64,000 nucleotides of DNA, from NCBI RefSeq assembly GCF_036711975.1, contig NC_091971.1, positions 31,999,501 to 32,063,500 on the forward strand. The letters are read 5' to 3'. Of the stretch, positions 1 through 9,684 are shown piece after piece. How positions within the stretch are numbered: the first letter of the stretch is position 1; each line of letters opens with the position of its first letter. The stretch comes from Onthophagus taurus. Its lineage: Eukaryota; Arthropoda; Insecta; Coleoptera; Scarabaeidae. A program made the translations under genes and the position numbers. The notes below the pieces were generated by a model, which saw nothing but the letters and a program-made list of their open reading frames with translations, made no database searches and was not told the DNA's origin.

Positions 1-1
1 A

Positions 2-139
2 ACGATTCAAGTACTCAAAGAAAACATAAGAGCTGTTAGTCATGAAATAGGGCCACAATTATGCGAAATCGTGATGAAAAATTTTATCAAAAGAATGGCA
101 AAAGAATGTAAGCTAAATCGAGGAATGTTCCGTTATTAA
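2..139 (+). pseudogene. C-terminal end of a mariner/IS630-type transposase (cut by window edge)
   Basis: The window opens inside a reading frame that runs 45 codons to a TAA at 137-139. The translated end (LKENIRAVSHEI, then a run toward CEIVMKNFIKRMAKEC) has the layout of the last 45 residues of insect mariner/IS630-type transposases, where a helix with an L-x-NIR core is followed by a short basic tail with a cysteine. The catalytic part would lie left of the window. I cannot tell whether that copy is intact. The family is inferred from this tail only, so the call is moderate. Confidence 0.55.
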
Positions 140-301
140 CCAATACTGTTACTAACACAAATACTGTTTTTCTCTTAATTTAAACTGAAACCTCCAGTTG
201 GAAGACAACATCGTCATCAACATTTAAAAAATTATTATCGTCATTCGTTAAAAAAATCAAATTTGATGTGTTAGGTTGGAATACTTTTGCAATTTTAATA
301 A
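140..301. repeat. Diverged repeat unit flanking the first Harbinger element
   Basis: The stretch around 175-298 resembles two units at 1441-1770 on the other side of the Harbinger insertion: all share a segment of the type TTAGGTTGGAA followed by CAATTTTAAT. The units are about 186 bp apart and strongly diverged. They look like an old tandem repeat into which the transposon inserted. No coding potential is seen. Confidence 0.4.
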
Positions 302-610
302 GGCCCACTACTACCATTCATGGTTAATGTCTCTGATAGTGTTATCTATCGGATGGCTTAAAAATTGGTTACTACCACTGTATTTATCTTATAGATACCG
401 CTATCCAAGAGATAATTTTTGAAATATCTGTAACCCGTGGATTGGGTGTCGGATAAGTTGCTATCTAAGGGATAACTGCGGATACCTAATCTTAAATAGA
501 ATTTATACTGACGTATAAAATTCGAGCGTTTTACTATTTCAGTTAAAATAAGGATAGTAATATAAACTTAAATAAAAAGCTATTAATAGTTAACATTAGA
601 TAAAACCATC

Positions 611-990
611 ATGGATAATTTCTTCGACATTGGAGATGAAGAACAAATTTTTGAAGAAATCAATGAATTATTTCCTATAAGAAGCGAAGTATGTAAGGAT
701 AGTAAGGAGTAGAGTTGACCATTTAAATATTCATTCAGATGTTGAATTTATGACGAGATTTCGTCCCTCGAAAAAAAGTTTTCATCACCTTTTGAATCAA
801 ATAGAAGATGTAATAAAACCTCCATCTATGACGTAAGTAATTTGTTGATTGCTATTATTTAATGTAAAATTCATCAAAATTTTAGTAATAATGCTGTACC
901 TCCTTCAAACCGTTTGTTGCTGACTCTTCGGTTTTATGCAATAGGTAACATGTTGCTATCCATAGCAGATTTTGCAGGAGTGAGTATACA
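611..990 (+). pseudogene. HARBI1-like nuclease, 5' part only, frameshifted
   Basis: This would be the DDE nuclease of the Harbinger element. Reading starts at an ATG at 611, hits a TAG near 710, and continues in another frame through a segment with the motif FMTRFRPSKKSFHHLL. A GTAAGT donor near 833 and a TTTTAG acceptor near 883 frame a short intron. The second exon then reads NRLLLTLRFYAIGNMLLS, which matches the segment MHRLLLTLRFYATGNMLLS of the longer copy at 10791 onward. Homology stops near 990. All catalytic residues are missing. Confidence 0.75.
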
Positions 991-1078
991 ATTGGCATTT
1001 TCAGTCGTTCATCATGTTAGCTGTGCCATTATTGTTTACCATCACATTTTAACATACAATAATACGAGATATACATAC

Positions 1079-1216
1079 TTTTTGCTTTCCTTGCCATGTA
1101 ACTGCATCACTTTTTTTGTTGTCTATTACGTTTTTATGTTTGATAACAAATTCAAGAAGATGTTCGCATTCTTCTTTGATGAAATTGGTAGTTCGTCGCC
1201 TTTTCTCAGTCTCCAT
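1079..1216 (-). CDS. First exon of a Harbinger Myb/SANT-like DNA-binding protein
   Basis: An ATG at 1214-1216 (minus strand) opens 46 codons ending at a GTATGT donor (1078-1073). The product begins METEKRRRTTNF and goes on with a KEECEHLLEFVIKH helix, the pattern of the Myb/SANT-like or MADF-type protein that PIF/Harbinger elements carry next to the nuclease. In the known system this partner brings the nuclease to the element ends and into the nucleus. Only exon 1 survives. The following exon was lost in the internal deletion. Confidence 0.6.
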
Positions 1217-1440
1217 TTCCAAATTTTAATTTTAAGGTTTTTTGACCACATAGAGCTGTCAATTTAACATAATAGACCAAAAAATCCCTAGATTCCTTGG
1301 TTATCTCAAGGATTTCTTAACTATGAGATAAATGGAGGTGGTAGTACGCACGACCCTGTTATCTACGAGATAAATTGTATCTTATAGATAGCTTAACTTA
1401 CAGATAGCATTGGTTTGGTAGTAACGGGCCTAAATGAAAC

Positions 1441-1770
1441 CGTTTCTTGATATCTCAATGAGTGATAAATCATTGTTTAAAGTTAACCCTGAGTATTCTC
1501 TAATTTAGCATATACTCATTTCGTCAACATTAAGTGAAAAATAGTTATCGTGGTCATAAGTTAATATTAATATATCAAATTTAGTGCACTAGGTTGAAAC
1601 TTTTTAATAATTTCAATAAATTAATTCGTTTCTTGATACCTCAATTAGTTTTTGAGAAATAATTGTTTTCGTCACCTTTAAGTTAGAAATTATTATCGTG
1701 GTCATCTGCTAATATTAAAATAACAAATTTAGTGGATTAGGTTGGAACACTTTAGCAATTTTAATTTAGA
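1441..1770. repeat. Two diverged tandem repeat units (about 186 bp period)
   Basis: CGTTTCTTGATATCTCAAT at 1441 recurs as CGTTTCTTGATACCTCAAT at 1627. Each is followed by a TTATCGTGGTCAT motif and then by a TTAGGTTGGAACACTTT-like end. The left part of a third unit is seen before 301. They carry no open frame. Confidence 0.5.
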
Positions 1771-2939
1771 ATTCTTTGGAAACTTTCACGAAATAAACCA
1801 TATCTCTATTAGTTTTTGCGAAATTATTATTTAAATGGTTGTGATATCAATGTTTTCGAGGAAAATTGGCAAACTTGAAACAATTTAGTTATTTAATCGT
1901 AGAATATTGAAATTGTAATGCTGTTTTGTGAATTATAAATGTAATTGTTTTTGTTATATAATCTAGTAACTTCTCTCTTAATGAACAGTTAATAGATGTT
2001 AATTGCATTCCACTTTGCAGTAAAAAGTCACATAATGACGAAGCATTTACAGACATCCGATAAATGAACATGTCGTGTCAACTTACTTTTAATTTTCAAT
2101 ATTAACTTAAAAAAGAATATTAGAAAAATATTAGATATTAAATTTCTACTTACTATATTTAAAATTTTAACAACAAAAACTTGATATGGAGAGGTCATTG
2201 TCATTGTTTTATACTATTTGATGTTCGACTTGAAACATTTCAGTTCATTTTAATAGTTTAACATTTAGATATGACAATCTAAACAAAATATTATTAAATT
2301 AATAATTGGAGCGTTGCATGATATATTACACAATTAGTTTATTTTTGTCTTAACTATAATTACTTGTTTAAAACCGCAGAGGTAATAACCTAGACTATTA
2401 TGTTTGTTAACTAAAGGGGGATTTCCGTTTAACGGCTATGTTGCCAGTTTATATTTCTCAAATAAACATATCATTCTTATCATATTAAATTTTGAGTATC
2501 TTCTTATTAACACAATTACAAAATAATAACAGAACGAAACAAACACATTTAAAAGTTTTTTTTTAATGGAATGTTTTATAAAAAGCAATGAAAAAATGTG
2601 ATGTAATGTACAATATAAGTAAACATGGAAAAATTTAATAAATCTTAAGAAGCACGCATTAAGGTCAATAATAGTTTAAAAAAACATTAACGCGATAAAA
2701 GTACTGTACTTATTTGAAACAATTTACACATTATTAGAATTACTTTTTGAATATTTTTTCCACAATTTTTTTATCTTTATTTAACACAAAAAATGTTTAA
2801 ATATTTTTCTTATCTCTTCCATACTAAAAAAAGTGCATTCACCAAAAACTAAATTATTTTTAAATATTTGTTAAAAATATTACTTTTTTATCACTTTTAA
2901 TTTAACTTTAATTAATTTTGTTGTAGTATTATTTCTTAC
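1771..2939. other. AT-rich non-coding stretch, nothing recognised
   Basis: Very AT-rich DNA with poly-A and poly-T runs. If the transporter exon at 2940-3118 belongs to a live gene, this is its intron or its distal sequence. I looked for a following sugar-transporter exon on the minus strand and found none. Confidence 0.4.
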
Positions 2940-3118
2940 CTATCCATGATATCAAGCTAACAGTAGCGCTAAATTCTCTTTCTAATCCTGGTATTAAAAT
3001 GGTTGGATATCCTAGCGTCATTCCAAAGGTAACCAAAAGAGTATTTTTAATACAAACGGCGACAATTTGTGCCATATTTTTACGACGACTTTCATTCGAT
3101 TCATAGTTAATCTCAACC
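2940..3118 (-). CDS. First coding exon of a facilitated trehalose/sugar transporter-like MFS protein
   Basis: On the minus strand a 179-bp block is framed by a TTTTTCAG acceptor (3120-3119) and a GTAAG donor (2939-2935). One frame is open throughout. It holds an ATG with MAQIVAVCIKNTLLVTFGM, then TLGYPTILIPGL, and ends SATVSLISWIG. This is the layout of the first transmembrane helix and first extracellular loop of insect Tret1-like sugar transporters, which move trehalose or glucose by facilitated diffusion across the plasma membrane. A GTAAGT donor at 3365-3360 would end an upstream non-coding exon. The remaining exons are not visible and must lie left of the window or be lost. Function is inferred from this one exon. 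Confidence 0.6.
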
Positions 3119-3365
3119 CTGAAAAATTAAGAAAAAATAATAGACAAAATAAATCAAATTAATTATTAACTATTGAATTAGGTCAAACTTTCTTTTAAAA
3201 TCAAATAACCGCTATATAAATTTGTAATTCTTCTATTCGGTGAAAGTGGCATCCGAAAGCGATAGAAGAATGAATAAGTTATTTAATTTCGATGTAAAAT
3301 TTAGATAACCAATAAAGATATTTTATCTTGTTTTTTGAAAGTTAATTTTTAAAGACCAGACTTAC

Positions 3366-3520
3366 ATTGTTGAAGATAAACCGGTGGCTGCCGATGGTGA
3401 TTGTCGGTGACGGAGAGTAACACACACACAGAGTGACCTTACACGAATATAAGTTACGGAATAACTCCTCGCGAACGTTCGTTCGTTTCGTTGTATTGCT
3501 GGCAGTATAAAGACTATAAC
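3366..3520 (-). promoter_or_regulatory. Probable 5' non-coding exon and start region of the transporter gene
   Basis: A strong GTAAGT splice donor is read on the minus strand at 3365-3360. The DNA just upstream of it (3366-3500) is less AT-rich than its surroundings and has no in-frame ATG, as expected of a 5' untranslated exon spliced to 2940-3118. A TTTATACTG stretch near 3503-3511 might act as a TATA-like element. The start site itself is not determined. Confidence 0.3.
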
Positions 3521-3883
3521 ACGATTTTTTTTATTTTTTCTTCACTTGTTATTTTTAAAAAGGTCGTTTAATTGTTAACATATAATTAAGGCGTTTCACA
3601 TTGTATAATTAAAATCTCTAAAATGATAATACTAACATGCGAATTACAACTCTTGGATCTCTGTAACACTATTACGAAAAAATTCTTTCTACCTCGATGG
3701 GATACTTTGTACATACAAAAATGCAAGAAATCTCTAAAATATTGTCAACGATATTTTAACAATCTCGACAATATAAAAACTTTGTTAAATGAAGTAGCAC
3801 ATTAAGTTTTGGAATAGTCAGAGGTTCCACCTCAAAGATATTCTTTAAGGATGCTGTGTAACGCACGTTCTCTCTCTCCTACC

Positions 3884-4052
3884 TAACCTTGGTCTCCTTC
3901 AAAATTGCTCTCCAAACGTTCCTATCATATCCGCAACCCTTCCCTCACTCCGTTCTTCCACCATGTTCTCTTGGTCTTCTAGGTCTGGTTTCCTTGTATT
4001 CTTCGGTTAAGGGTTCTTTTTGGGATCCTGTCTTCGTCCATCTTCACCACGT
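3884..4052 (-). pseudogene. 3' end of a non-LTR retrotransposon ORF (left half of an interrupted copy)
   Basis: Read on the minus strand, this piece shows KMDEDRIPKR followed by WWKNGVREGL, the typical C-terminal end of RTE/jockey-like non-LTR retrotransposon polyproteins in insects. It continues the fragment at 5019-5460. The two halves are separated by the Penelope-like insertion and both carry the 14-bp duplicated target. Frameshifts and stops are present. Confidence 0.65.
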
Positions 4053-5018
4053 TTCCTTGTGGTGCATGTAATGGCAAATATGTTGGTCAAACGGATCAGT
4101 GGCTGAAACGTAGGGTCTCCAAACATAAAAGTGATTGCAATCTTAGAAAGTCTACTTGTGCTTTATCCCAACATGCTACAGACACGGGTCACCGGTTTGA
4201 TTTTGATAATGTTAAAATACTTGATACTGAACCTAACTATTTCAATAGACTCTTTTTGGAAATGGTACATATTAATTACACGGAGGATTCTATTAACTTT
4301 AAAACTGATACTCAGAACCTCAGTAATATATACGCTCTATTGTTCGCTAACGACAAGGTTCGTAAAAAATAGAGATATTAAATTAAATGTAACCCTATTG
4401 TCACCCGACCACTTATGTTTTAACCACTGATTTAGGATTTAAACTGTTTGTCAGTCTGTCTTTGTTTAAATTTTTTAAAATTTTTTAGATTGATTCAATT
4501 TTATAATCTTTTGATAATGTTATATTCTTAATTTTAAATTTAGGCGGCTTCACCGCAAAAGTTTTGACGCTTGCGCATTACCTTCCTGATCACCAAATAA
4601 TTTTGTGTTGGTATCAATGCTTACAAGAGTTTTTTCTTCAAATTTAGAACGCACTTGTTATTTTTATATAAAAGAGGTTTTACCTGTCAGACTTCTTGTA
4701 CGCACGTTGATTCATCCAGTTGTGTTAATAGTTCGCTTGATCCTTTATGATCCGTTAATTATGATGATGTTTTTCGGTTGTTCTACAATTGTTAGTTTCA
4801 AAAAACAAGTAAGTGTTTATCAAATTTACAATTTATAACTCTAACTTTGTTAATCTCTTGTAGCAATAAAAAATGCTCTGAGGAAGGTTACAATAAATAA
4901 CCGAAATATTAGCTTTTTAAAAAGTTGTTTCTTTAATTAAAACCTGGACCGTACACCCCGAATAGTCGCAATTACTTATTGCTCACTTGTATCGGTCGTA
5001 GATACTTCTTTTCCGCAT
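4053..5018 (+). mobile_element. 5'-truncated Penelope-like retroelement with target duplication
   Basis: An insertion of about 966 bp carries a GIY-YIG endonuclease domain followed by a 3' tail with TGAGGAAGGTTACAA and CCGAAATATT, as seen at Penelope-like element ends. The 14-bp sequence CATCTTCACCACGT stands on both sides (4039-4052 and 5019-5032), so the insertion duplicated its target in an older non-LTR element. The reverse transcriptase part is missing through 5' truncation, the usual outcome of target-primed integration. Confidence 0.7.
4067..4372 (+). CDS. GIY-YIG endonuclease domain of a Penelope-like element (fragment)
   Basis: One frame stays open for 101 codons to a TAG at 4370-4372. 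It begins CNGKYVGQT, which is the second half of the GIY-YIG motif, continues with WLKRRVSKHKSDC, ALSQHATDTGH and NYFNRLFLEMVHI, and ends with NLSNIYALL. This order (YVGQT, then an R-x3-H block, the H-x-GH block, and a late E) is that of the Penelope-like endonuclease, which nicks the target so that its 3' end can prime reverse transcription. There is no start codon, so this is a fragment and not a functional gene. The GIY half of the motif was lost at the 5' truncation. Confidence 0.75.
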   Translation, partial: CNGKYVGQTDQWLKRRVSKHKSDCNLRKSTCALSQHATDTGHRFDFDNVKILDTEPNYFNRLFLEMVHINYTEDSINFKTDTQNLSNIYALLFANDKVRKK

Positions 5019-5460
5019 CTTCACCACGTGCCCTTAAACCTTGCATTCGTTTAAACCTTGCATACCGAGATGTCTATAATTTGGTGATATATTTCCAGGT
5101 TAAATCTCATTCTCTATTCCCCGCTGATTGTGACCGCTCCTAGTATTATTCTCTGATTCTTCTTTCAAAGGTATTCACTATCTTTGCCATCTTTAGAGTA
5201 AGATTGTCCTGATTATCGTTTTGTATATTGGTGAATCTCCTTTGATCGAAATATCTACATATATGGTTCATGACGAAGTATGTTTCATTTCCCATAGTGA
5301 GTTTCTCCTTATTTCGACCGCTTCACCGCCATTTTAGGTCATACTTACTCCCAGAGATGTAAACTGCTTTACTGCTGCTACGTCATCTCCGTCCATCATA
5401 ATCTACTGTGTATGATGTTTTGTTCATTTGTATGACGACCTTAATCCGATACTAAACAAA
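5019..5460 (-). pseudogene. Non-LTR retrotransposon ORF fragment (right half)
   Basis: The minus strand shows VAAVKQFTSLGVSM, KHTSS, then IYKTIIRTILL and FERRIRE-like segments in shifting frames. This is the stretch after the reverse transcriptase domain of RTE/I-like insect non-LTR elements (the FxYLG block followed by the IYKT-x-IRPVL block). It runs into the duplicated target at 5019-5032. Many stops make it non-functional. Confidence 0.6.
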
Positions 5461-5532
5461 TAAATGATTTCGAACAAAAAAAAATTAAACGAAAGATTAT
5501 CAATATTTGTAGATGTGTATTGTATGTTTATC

Positions 5533-5703
5533 AGATGTATTGTTGTGGAAAAATAGGACATAAAACAATTGATTGTTATTTAAGTCAAAAAAGGAAAGTC
5601 TTCAAACAATCTAATAGTTCAACATTATACATTAAAGAATCAGAAGCAATGATAAATGAAGAAGAAAAGAAAAAGCAAGTTTGGTGTCTCGACAGCTGAT
5701 GTA
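5533..5703 (+). pseudogene. Copia gag zinc knuckle and protease start
   Basis: The frame reads MYCCGKIGHKTIDCYL, a CCHC zinc knuckle that has lost its first cysteine frame through a one-base change, and runs on to VWCLDS followed by TGA where copia proteases have the active-site DSG. The stop stands where a glycine codon would be expected. The insertion at 5704 interrupts the next codons. With that element and one TA copy set aside, 7355 onward continues with CTSH, the usual sequence after DSG. Confidence 0.65.
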
Positions 5704-7352
5704 CAGGGTGGGCAAATTTGGGTGTTATTATAGGCTATCTCAGAAACTATAAGAGATACAAAAAAAGTAGGTGCCATGTCCCGGTCTCTTTTTCCGAAAC
5801 TAATCCAATCCCGTAAAGACCAAATCTCTATCTTCTTTTGTTTTTAAGTTATCGCCAAAAAGTCAAATTCTAGTGATTTCAAAAAATGCTCATATTTCGT
5901 TTATTTTTCAAATTAGAGAAATGGGGTTAATGCATTCTTAAGACACTTTTTTGAGTAGAATATACTGTCGTTGAAAAATTTTTAACATAGCTGATAATTT
6001 TTGAGATATAACATAAAGTTGTATTTTTTTAAATACAAACTATACTTTATTATGATATTACTGAAAAGAGCATATTTTTAGCTTTCCAATGATGTATCGC
6101 ACGCATGATGTTTCTGCGGAAAATAAGCGTTATTTTTCAATTTTTAAAATATTAAAAATTAAAATTCAAATTTTTAATTATAGTAGGCGAGGAAAACGCT
6201 AAATACTACTTATTACTATAGCAACGTGAGTTTACTTGTCATTTCATTCATGAATTTTGCGAAACAAGTTTCCCGTTTAAGAAGTTCCGCATTATCTTTA
6301 AATAAAACGATAAAATTAAATATAGAATATATTGGAGTCCGCTTTGAAGATGATACATAAGTCTTCATATCCCCATTCAAACGGTGTTTCTCCGAAAGTC
6401 CGCTCCCAGTTTATGATTCCTAATTTTCCTCTATCTCACTCAATTTCAAAAGAAAAGATTGCTGATATCAAAAAACTTCTACATCTTATGTTTGGGGAAA
6501 ACTGGGAAAATACTACCGAAGATTTCATTCATTGATACCGAACTGTTCTAATCTTACAACCAGTAAGTTGAGTAGAAGAAGATGACAGTTTATGACTGTT
6601 TAGTTCCTGAAGTTGTCCATATTTAATTATTCATTAATTAATACATTTCTTGTATTTTTAATAAACAAACTTTAAATGCTAATCATTTTTTATTGGTAAA
6701 CAAAGTCAGGGATAAGATGCTGAGAAATTTAAATTAACTATTCAAAGTTTTTATTCGTTGGTACAAAACCAACTTATCCTGAATAATGGTACAAAACCAA
6801 CTTTATTCTGTCATATTCGTGCAAAACCATATATTATAGCCACTAGGTAGTATTTACTGTCCGGACACGCCTACTATAATCAAAATTTTGAACATTAGCG
6901 CTTACTATTTTCGAATTGAAAATTAACACTTATTTTCTGCAAATACACCATACATGCGATACATCATTGGAAAGCTAAAAATATGCTCTTTTCTTTAACA
7001 TCATAATCAAGTATAGTTTGTATTTAAAAAAACACAACTTTGTGTTATATCTCAAAAATCATCAAGTATATTTAAAACTTTTCAACGGCAGTATATTCTA
7101 CTTAAAAAAGTGTCTTAAGAACGTATCAACCCCATTTCTCTAATTTCAAAAATAAACGAAATATGAGCATTTTTTAAAATCACGAAAATTTGACTTTTTG
7201 GCTATAACTTAAAAACAAAAGAAGATAGAGGTTTGGTGTTTGCGGGATTGGCTTAGTCTCGAAAAAAGAGACCGGGACATGGCACCTACTTTTTTCGTAT
7301 CTCTTATAGTTTCTGAGATAGCCTATAATAACACCCAAATTTGCCCACCCCG
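5704..7352. mobile_element. DNA transposon with about 480-bp inverted repeats and CAGGGTG ends
   Basis: The left end CAGGGTGGGCAAATTTGGGT and the right end (its reverse complement, with one change) are flanked by TA at 5702-5703 and 7353-7354. The two arms match over roughly 480 bp (5704-6190 and 6880-7352) at about 85-90 percent by eye. A unique centre of about 690 bp lies between them. The TA duplication and the CAGGG start suggest a Tc1/mariner-type mover, but no transposase is visible. The centre holds a 67-codon open frame (6332-6535) that I do not recognise. Confidence 0.7.
6332..6535 (+). CDS. Unrecognised 67-codon open frame in the centre of the long-TIR element
   Basis: The frame starts with ATG at 6332 and ends with TGA at 6533-6535. 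The product begins MESALKMIHKSSYPHSNG and ends with MFGENWENTTEDFIH. It has no transmembrane segment or signal peptide that I can see, and it resembles no transposase motif I know. It may be a captured piece of a host exon, a relic of the transposase, or chance. AT-rich DNA makes chance frames of this length possible. Confidence 0.25.
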   Translation: MESALKMIHKSSYPHSNGVSPKVRSQFMIPNFPLSHSISKEKIADIKKLLHLMFGENWENTTEDFIH

Positions 7353-7371
7353 TACATCTCATAACATCATA

Positions 7372-9079
7372 AACTGACCGGCAAAAAAAACCGGCCACTA
7401 TAAATTAGCCAAAACTTCAAAGCTGGCTTTCTCGCGAACCGCGCATTCGATTTTGATGATCGAACGGTTAATTCTTCGGTAATAATCCTGCGATAGAAAT
7501 TTTCATTTAGATTTTAATTTGAGCATATACGGGTTGCAAGAATGAGAAAAACTTTTTTTTCTCGAAATTTGTAATACCCTATGGGGTGCAACTGCTACAG
7601 CAGATGGTGTTAACTGGAATCAAACGGTAGCCCAATCTTTTCTGAACATCTCGTTTTTTTATTCACTCTATTATCTCTATTACTAACGAAGATGCAGTGT
7701 TTTAAAGCGAACGCCTGTAAAAACAAGACAAACAAGCATAAAAAATCTAAGGTGGCGCGCTAGGTAGTGTATGTCATTTGTTTCGAATAGTAAATTGACA
7801 GTTGTTAAAGATTTTTGCAGTCTTTTAACATAATAGCAATCCCGTTGTCAGTAACTGATGTTGCGCGTATTGTTACTTTAATTGAGGATGGCAAAAGTCA
7901 GCAATACGTTGCCCATACGTTGGGTATACCCCGAACAACAGTTCAGGATGCCTGGAACCAATATGTGGAAACAGGAAATTTCACTAGGCGGCAAGGTTTC
8001 GGTAGAAGACGGGTGACAACAGCAGTTGATGACCGATTTATTGTTCTAAACACTCTGAGGAATTTTAGAACGACAGCTGTAGAAACTCGGCATCATCTTC
8101 AGATGGTGCGTGGGGTTGACGTAAGTGAAAGAACTATTCATCGAAGACTTGATAAAAGTGATCTGACTGCTAGAAGACCTGCCAAAAGACCTCGGCTGCT
8201 CCTGGAACAATGAGGTAAGGTGCTCTTCACTGACGAGTCCCGATTTTGTCTCCGGTCACCTGATGGTCGAGAATGAGTGTGGAGACGTCGTAATGAAAGG
8301 TTTGCGACTTGCACAATTTCGGAAAGAGTACCTTTGCATGGAGGTTCTATTCCCATGTTATTGGTGACGGATTCATGCTAATGCATGACAATGCGCGACC
8401 GCACGTAGCACGTGTGGTTAACGAATATCTTGATGAAGTAGGGTATTGAACGGATAGAGTGGCTCGCGTGCAGCCCGGACCTTAACCCTATCGAATATCT
8501 TTGGGACCAACTTGAGAGACGCATTCGTCGTCGCCCTATCCTACCGGACAACCTTCAAGATTTACAAATTGCTTTTGACGAAGAGTTTGCCGCAATTGCT
8601 CACTGACATCAACAACATGCACCATTTGACGACGACACCGAGCTTCTACAGCTGTCGTTTCACGATTGCTTAGAACAATAAAACAAACGGTCATCAGCTA
8701 CTATTGTCACTCGTCGTTTTCACAGGCGATCGCTTTAAAATACTGCATCTTCGTTAGTAACAGAGATAATAGAGTGAATAAAAAAACAAAATGCTCAGAA
8801 AAGATTGGGCTACCATTTGATTCCAGTTAACACCCTCTGCTGTAGCAGCTGCACCCCACAGGGTATTACAAATTTCGAGAATAAAAGGTTTTCTCATTCT
8901 TGCACCCTGTATATGCTCAAATTAATATCCGAATAAAAATTTCTATCGCAGGATTATTACAGAAGAATCAACGTTTCGATCAAAAAAAGAATCATCAAAA
9001 TCGAATGAGTGGTTCGCGAGTAAGCCAGCTTTGAAATTGTGGCTACATTTTAGTGGCCTGTATTTCTTGCCGGTCAGTG
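7372..9079. mobile_element. Tc1-type transposon with long inverted repeats
   Basis: The ends read CTGACCGGCAAAAAA (left, from 7372) and the reverse complement TTCTTGCCGGTCAGTG (right, to 9079), flanked by TA at 7370-7371 and 9080-9081. The arms remain similar for over 300 bp, with shared blocks such as CCTGCGATAGAAATTT and its complement. A Tc1-like transposase pseudogene lies between them on the plus strand. Confidence 0.8.
7815..8610 (+). pseudogene. Tc1-like transposase, frameshifted
   Basis: The N-terminal part is open to 8213: a paired-type helix-turn-helix (LSVTDVARIVTLIEDG, then QQYVAHTLGIPRTTVQDAW), a GRRR linker, and a second helix pair ending ERTIHRRLDKSDLTARRP. Past a stop at 8211-8213 the catalytic domain continues in pieces: FTDESRFCLRSPDG with the first aspartate, an MHDNARPHVARVV block with the second aspartate near 8387, and SPDLNPIEYLWDQLERRIR with the glutamate near 8493. 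About 60 residues between the two domains are missing, and several stops are present, so the gene is dead. The three catalytic acids can all still be located. Confidence 0.8.
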
Positions 9080-9082
9080 TAC

Positions 9083-9680
9083 ATAAAAACAACCGTTATA
9101 CCTTACGGTGTTTGGATGGTTGATTTCAATTGCTAAAGGCATCCTCTAAATCATCCTAAAATTTCATCAATTTTGGAGGTGCCCAACGGGGTCAAATTCA
9201 CCCCCAAAGTTCGCGCCGCGCTGTGTACCTATAGTGTCTAATAACAATTTTTTTTTATCGGAAACCGTTATACCTTACGGTGTTTGAATGGTTTATTTAA
9301 ATTACTAAAGGCATCCTCTAAACCATCCTAAAATTTCATAAATTTCAGAAGTGCCCATCGGGGTCAAATTCACCCCTAAAGTCCCATCCGCGGTTTATAA
9401 TACTGATTTTTTTTCTCGAAAACCGTTAGGGTTTACGGTGTTTTGAAAATTGGTAAAAATACTTAGAAGTGTGTTCTATTATGTGGTAGAATTTCGTTTA
9501 ATTCGAAGGTGCCCATCAGGGCGAAAACATCCCTGTTTCGGGGGTGAGGGTTGAAAAATTTTTTTTTTACCAAATGGGGGTGGTTAGCTGTTCTTGAGGG
9601 TAAGAGTGACCTGTGTGTGAAATTTGGTTACCCAAATCGTATTGGTTACGGAATTATTAATGTTTTAAGTTTATTGCTGG
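9083..9680. repeat. Three diverged tandem repeats of about 160-170 bp
   Basis: The unit start AACCGTTATACCTTACGGTG (9091) recurs at 9263 and, more diverged, at 9421. Each unit contains a GAAGGTGCCCA-like block and a run of C in a TTCACCCCC-like block. The block sits between two copia pieces and ends near 9680. It is probably part of another inserted element, but I could not find its inverted ends. No coding frame is seen. Confidence 0.55.
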
Positions 9681-9684
9681 GATT

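Larger units (their letters stand above)
302..1430. mobile_element. Internally deleted PIF/Harbinger transposon
   Basis: The ends are 15-bp inverted repeats, GGCCCACTACTACCA on the left and TGGTAGTAACGGGCC on the right (two mismatches). They are flanked by a 3-bp TAA duplication at 299-301 and 1431-1433, the target size and sequence usual for PIF/Harbinger. Inside are the start of a HARBI1-like nuclease gene (plus strand) and the first exon of the Myb/SANT-like partner gene (minus strand), which face each other. The central part between about 990 and 1010 is lost, so this 1.13 kb copy cannot move itself. It belongs to a different subfamily from the large Harbinger at 10289-16749, since the ends differ. 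Confidence 0.8.

Noticed and set aside
914..1267. Open frame of 117 codons in the first Harbinger element
   Set aside because: Only its first 25 codons match the nuclease. The rest reads the Myb gene backwards after the deletion point, so it is no gene of its own.
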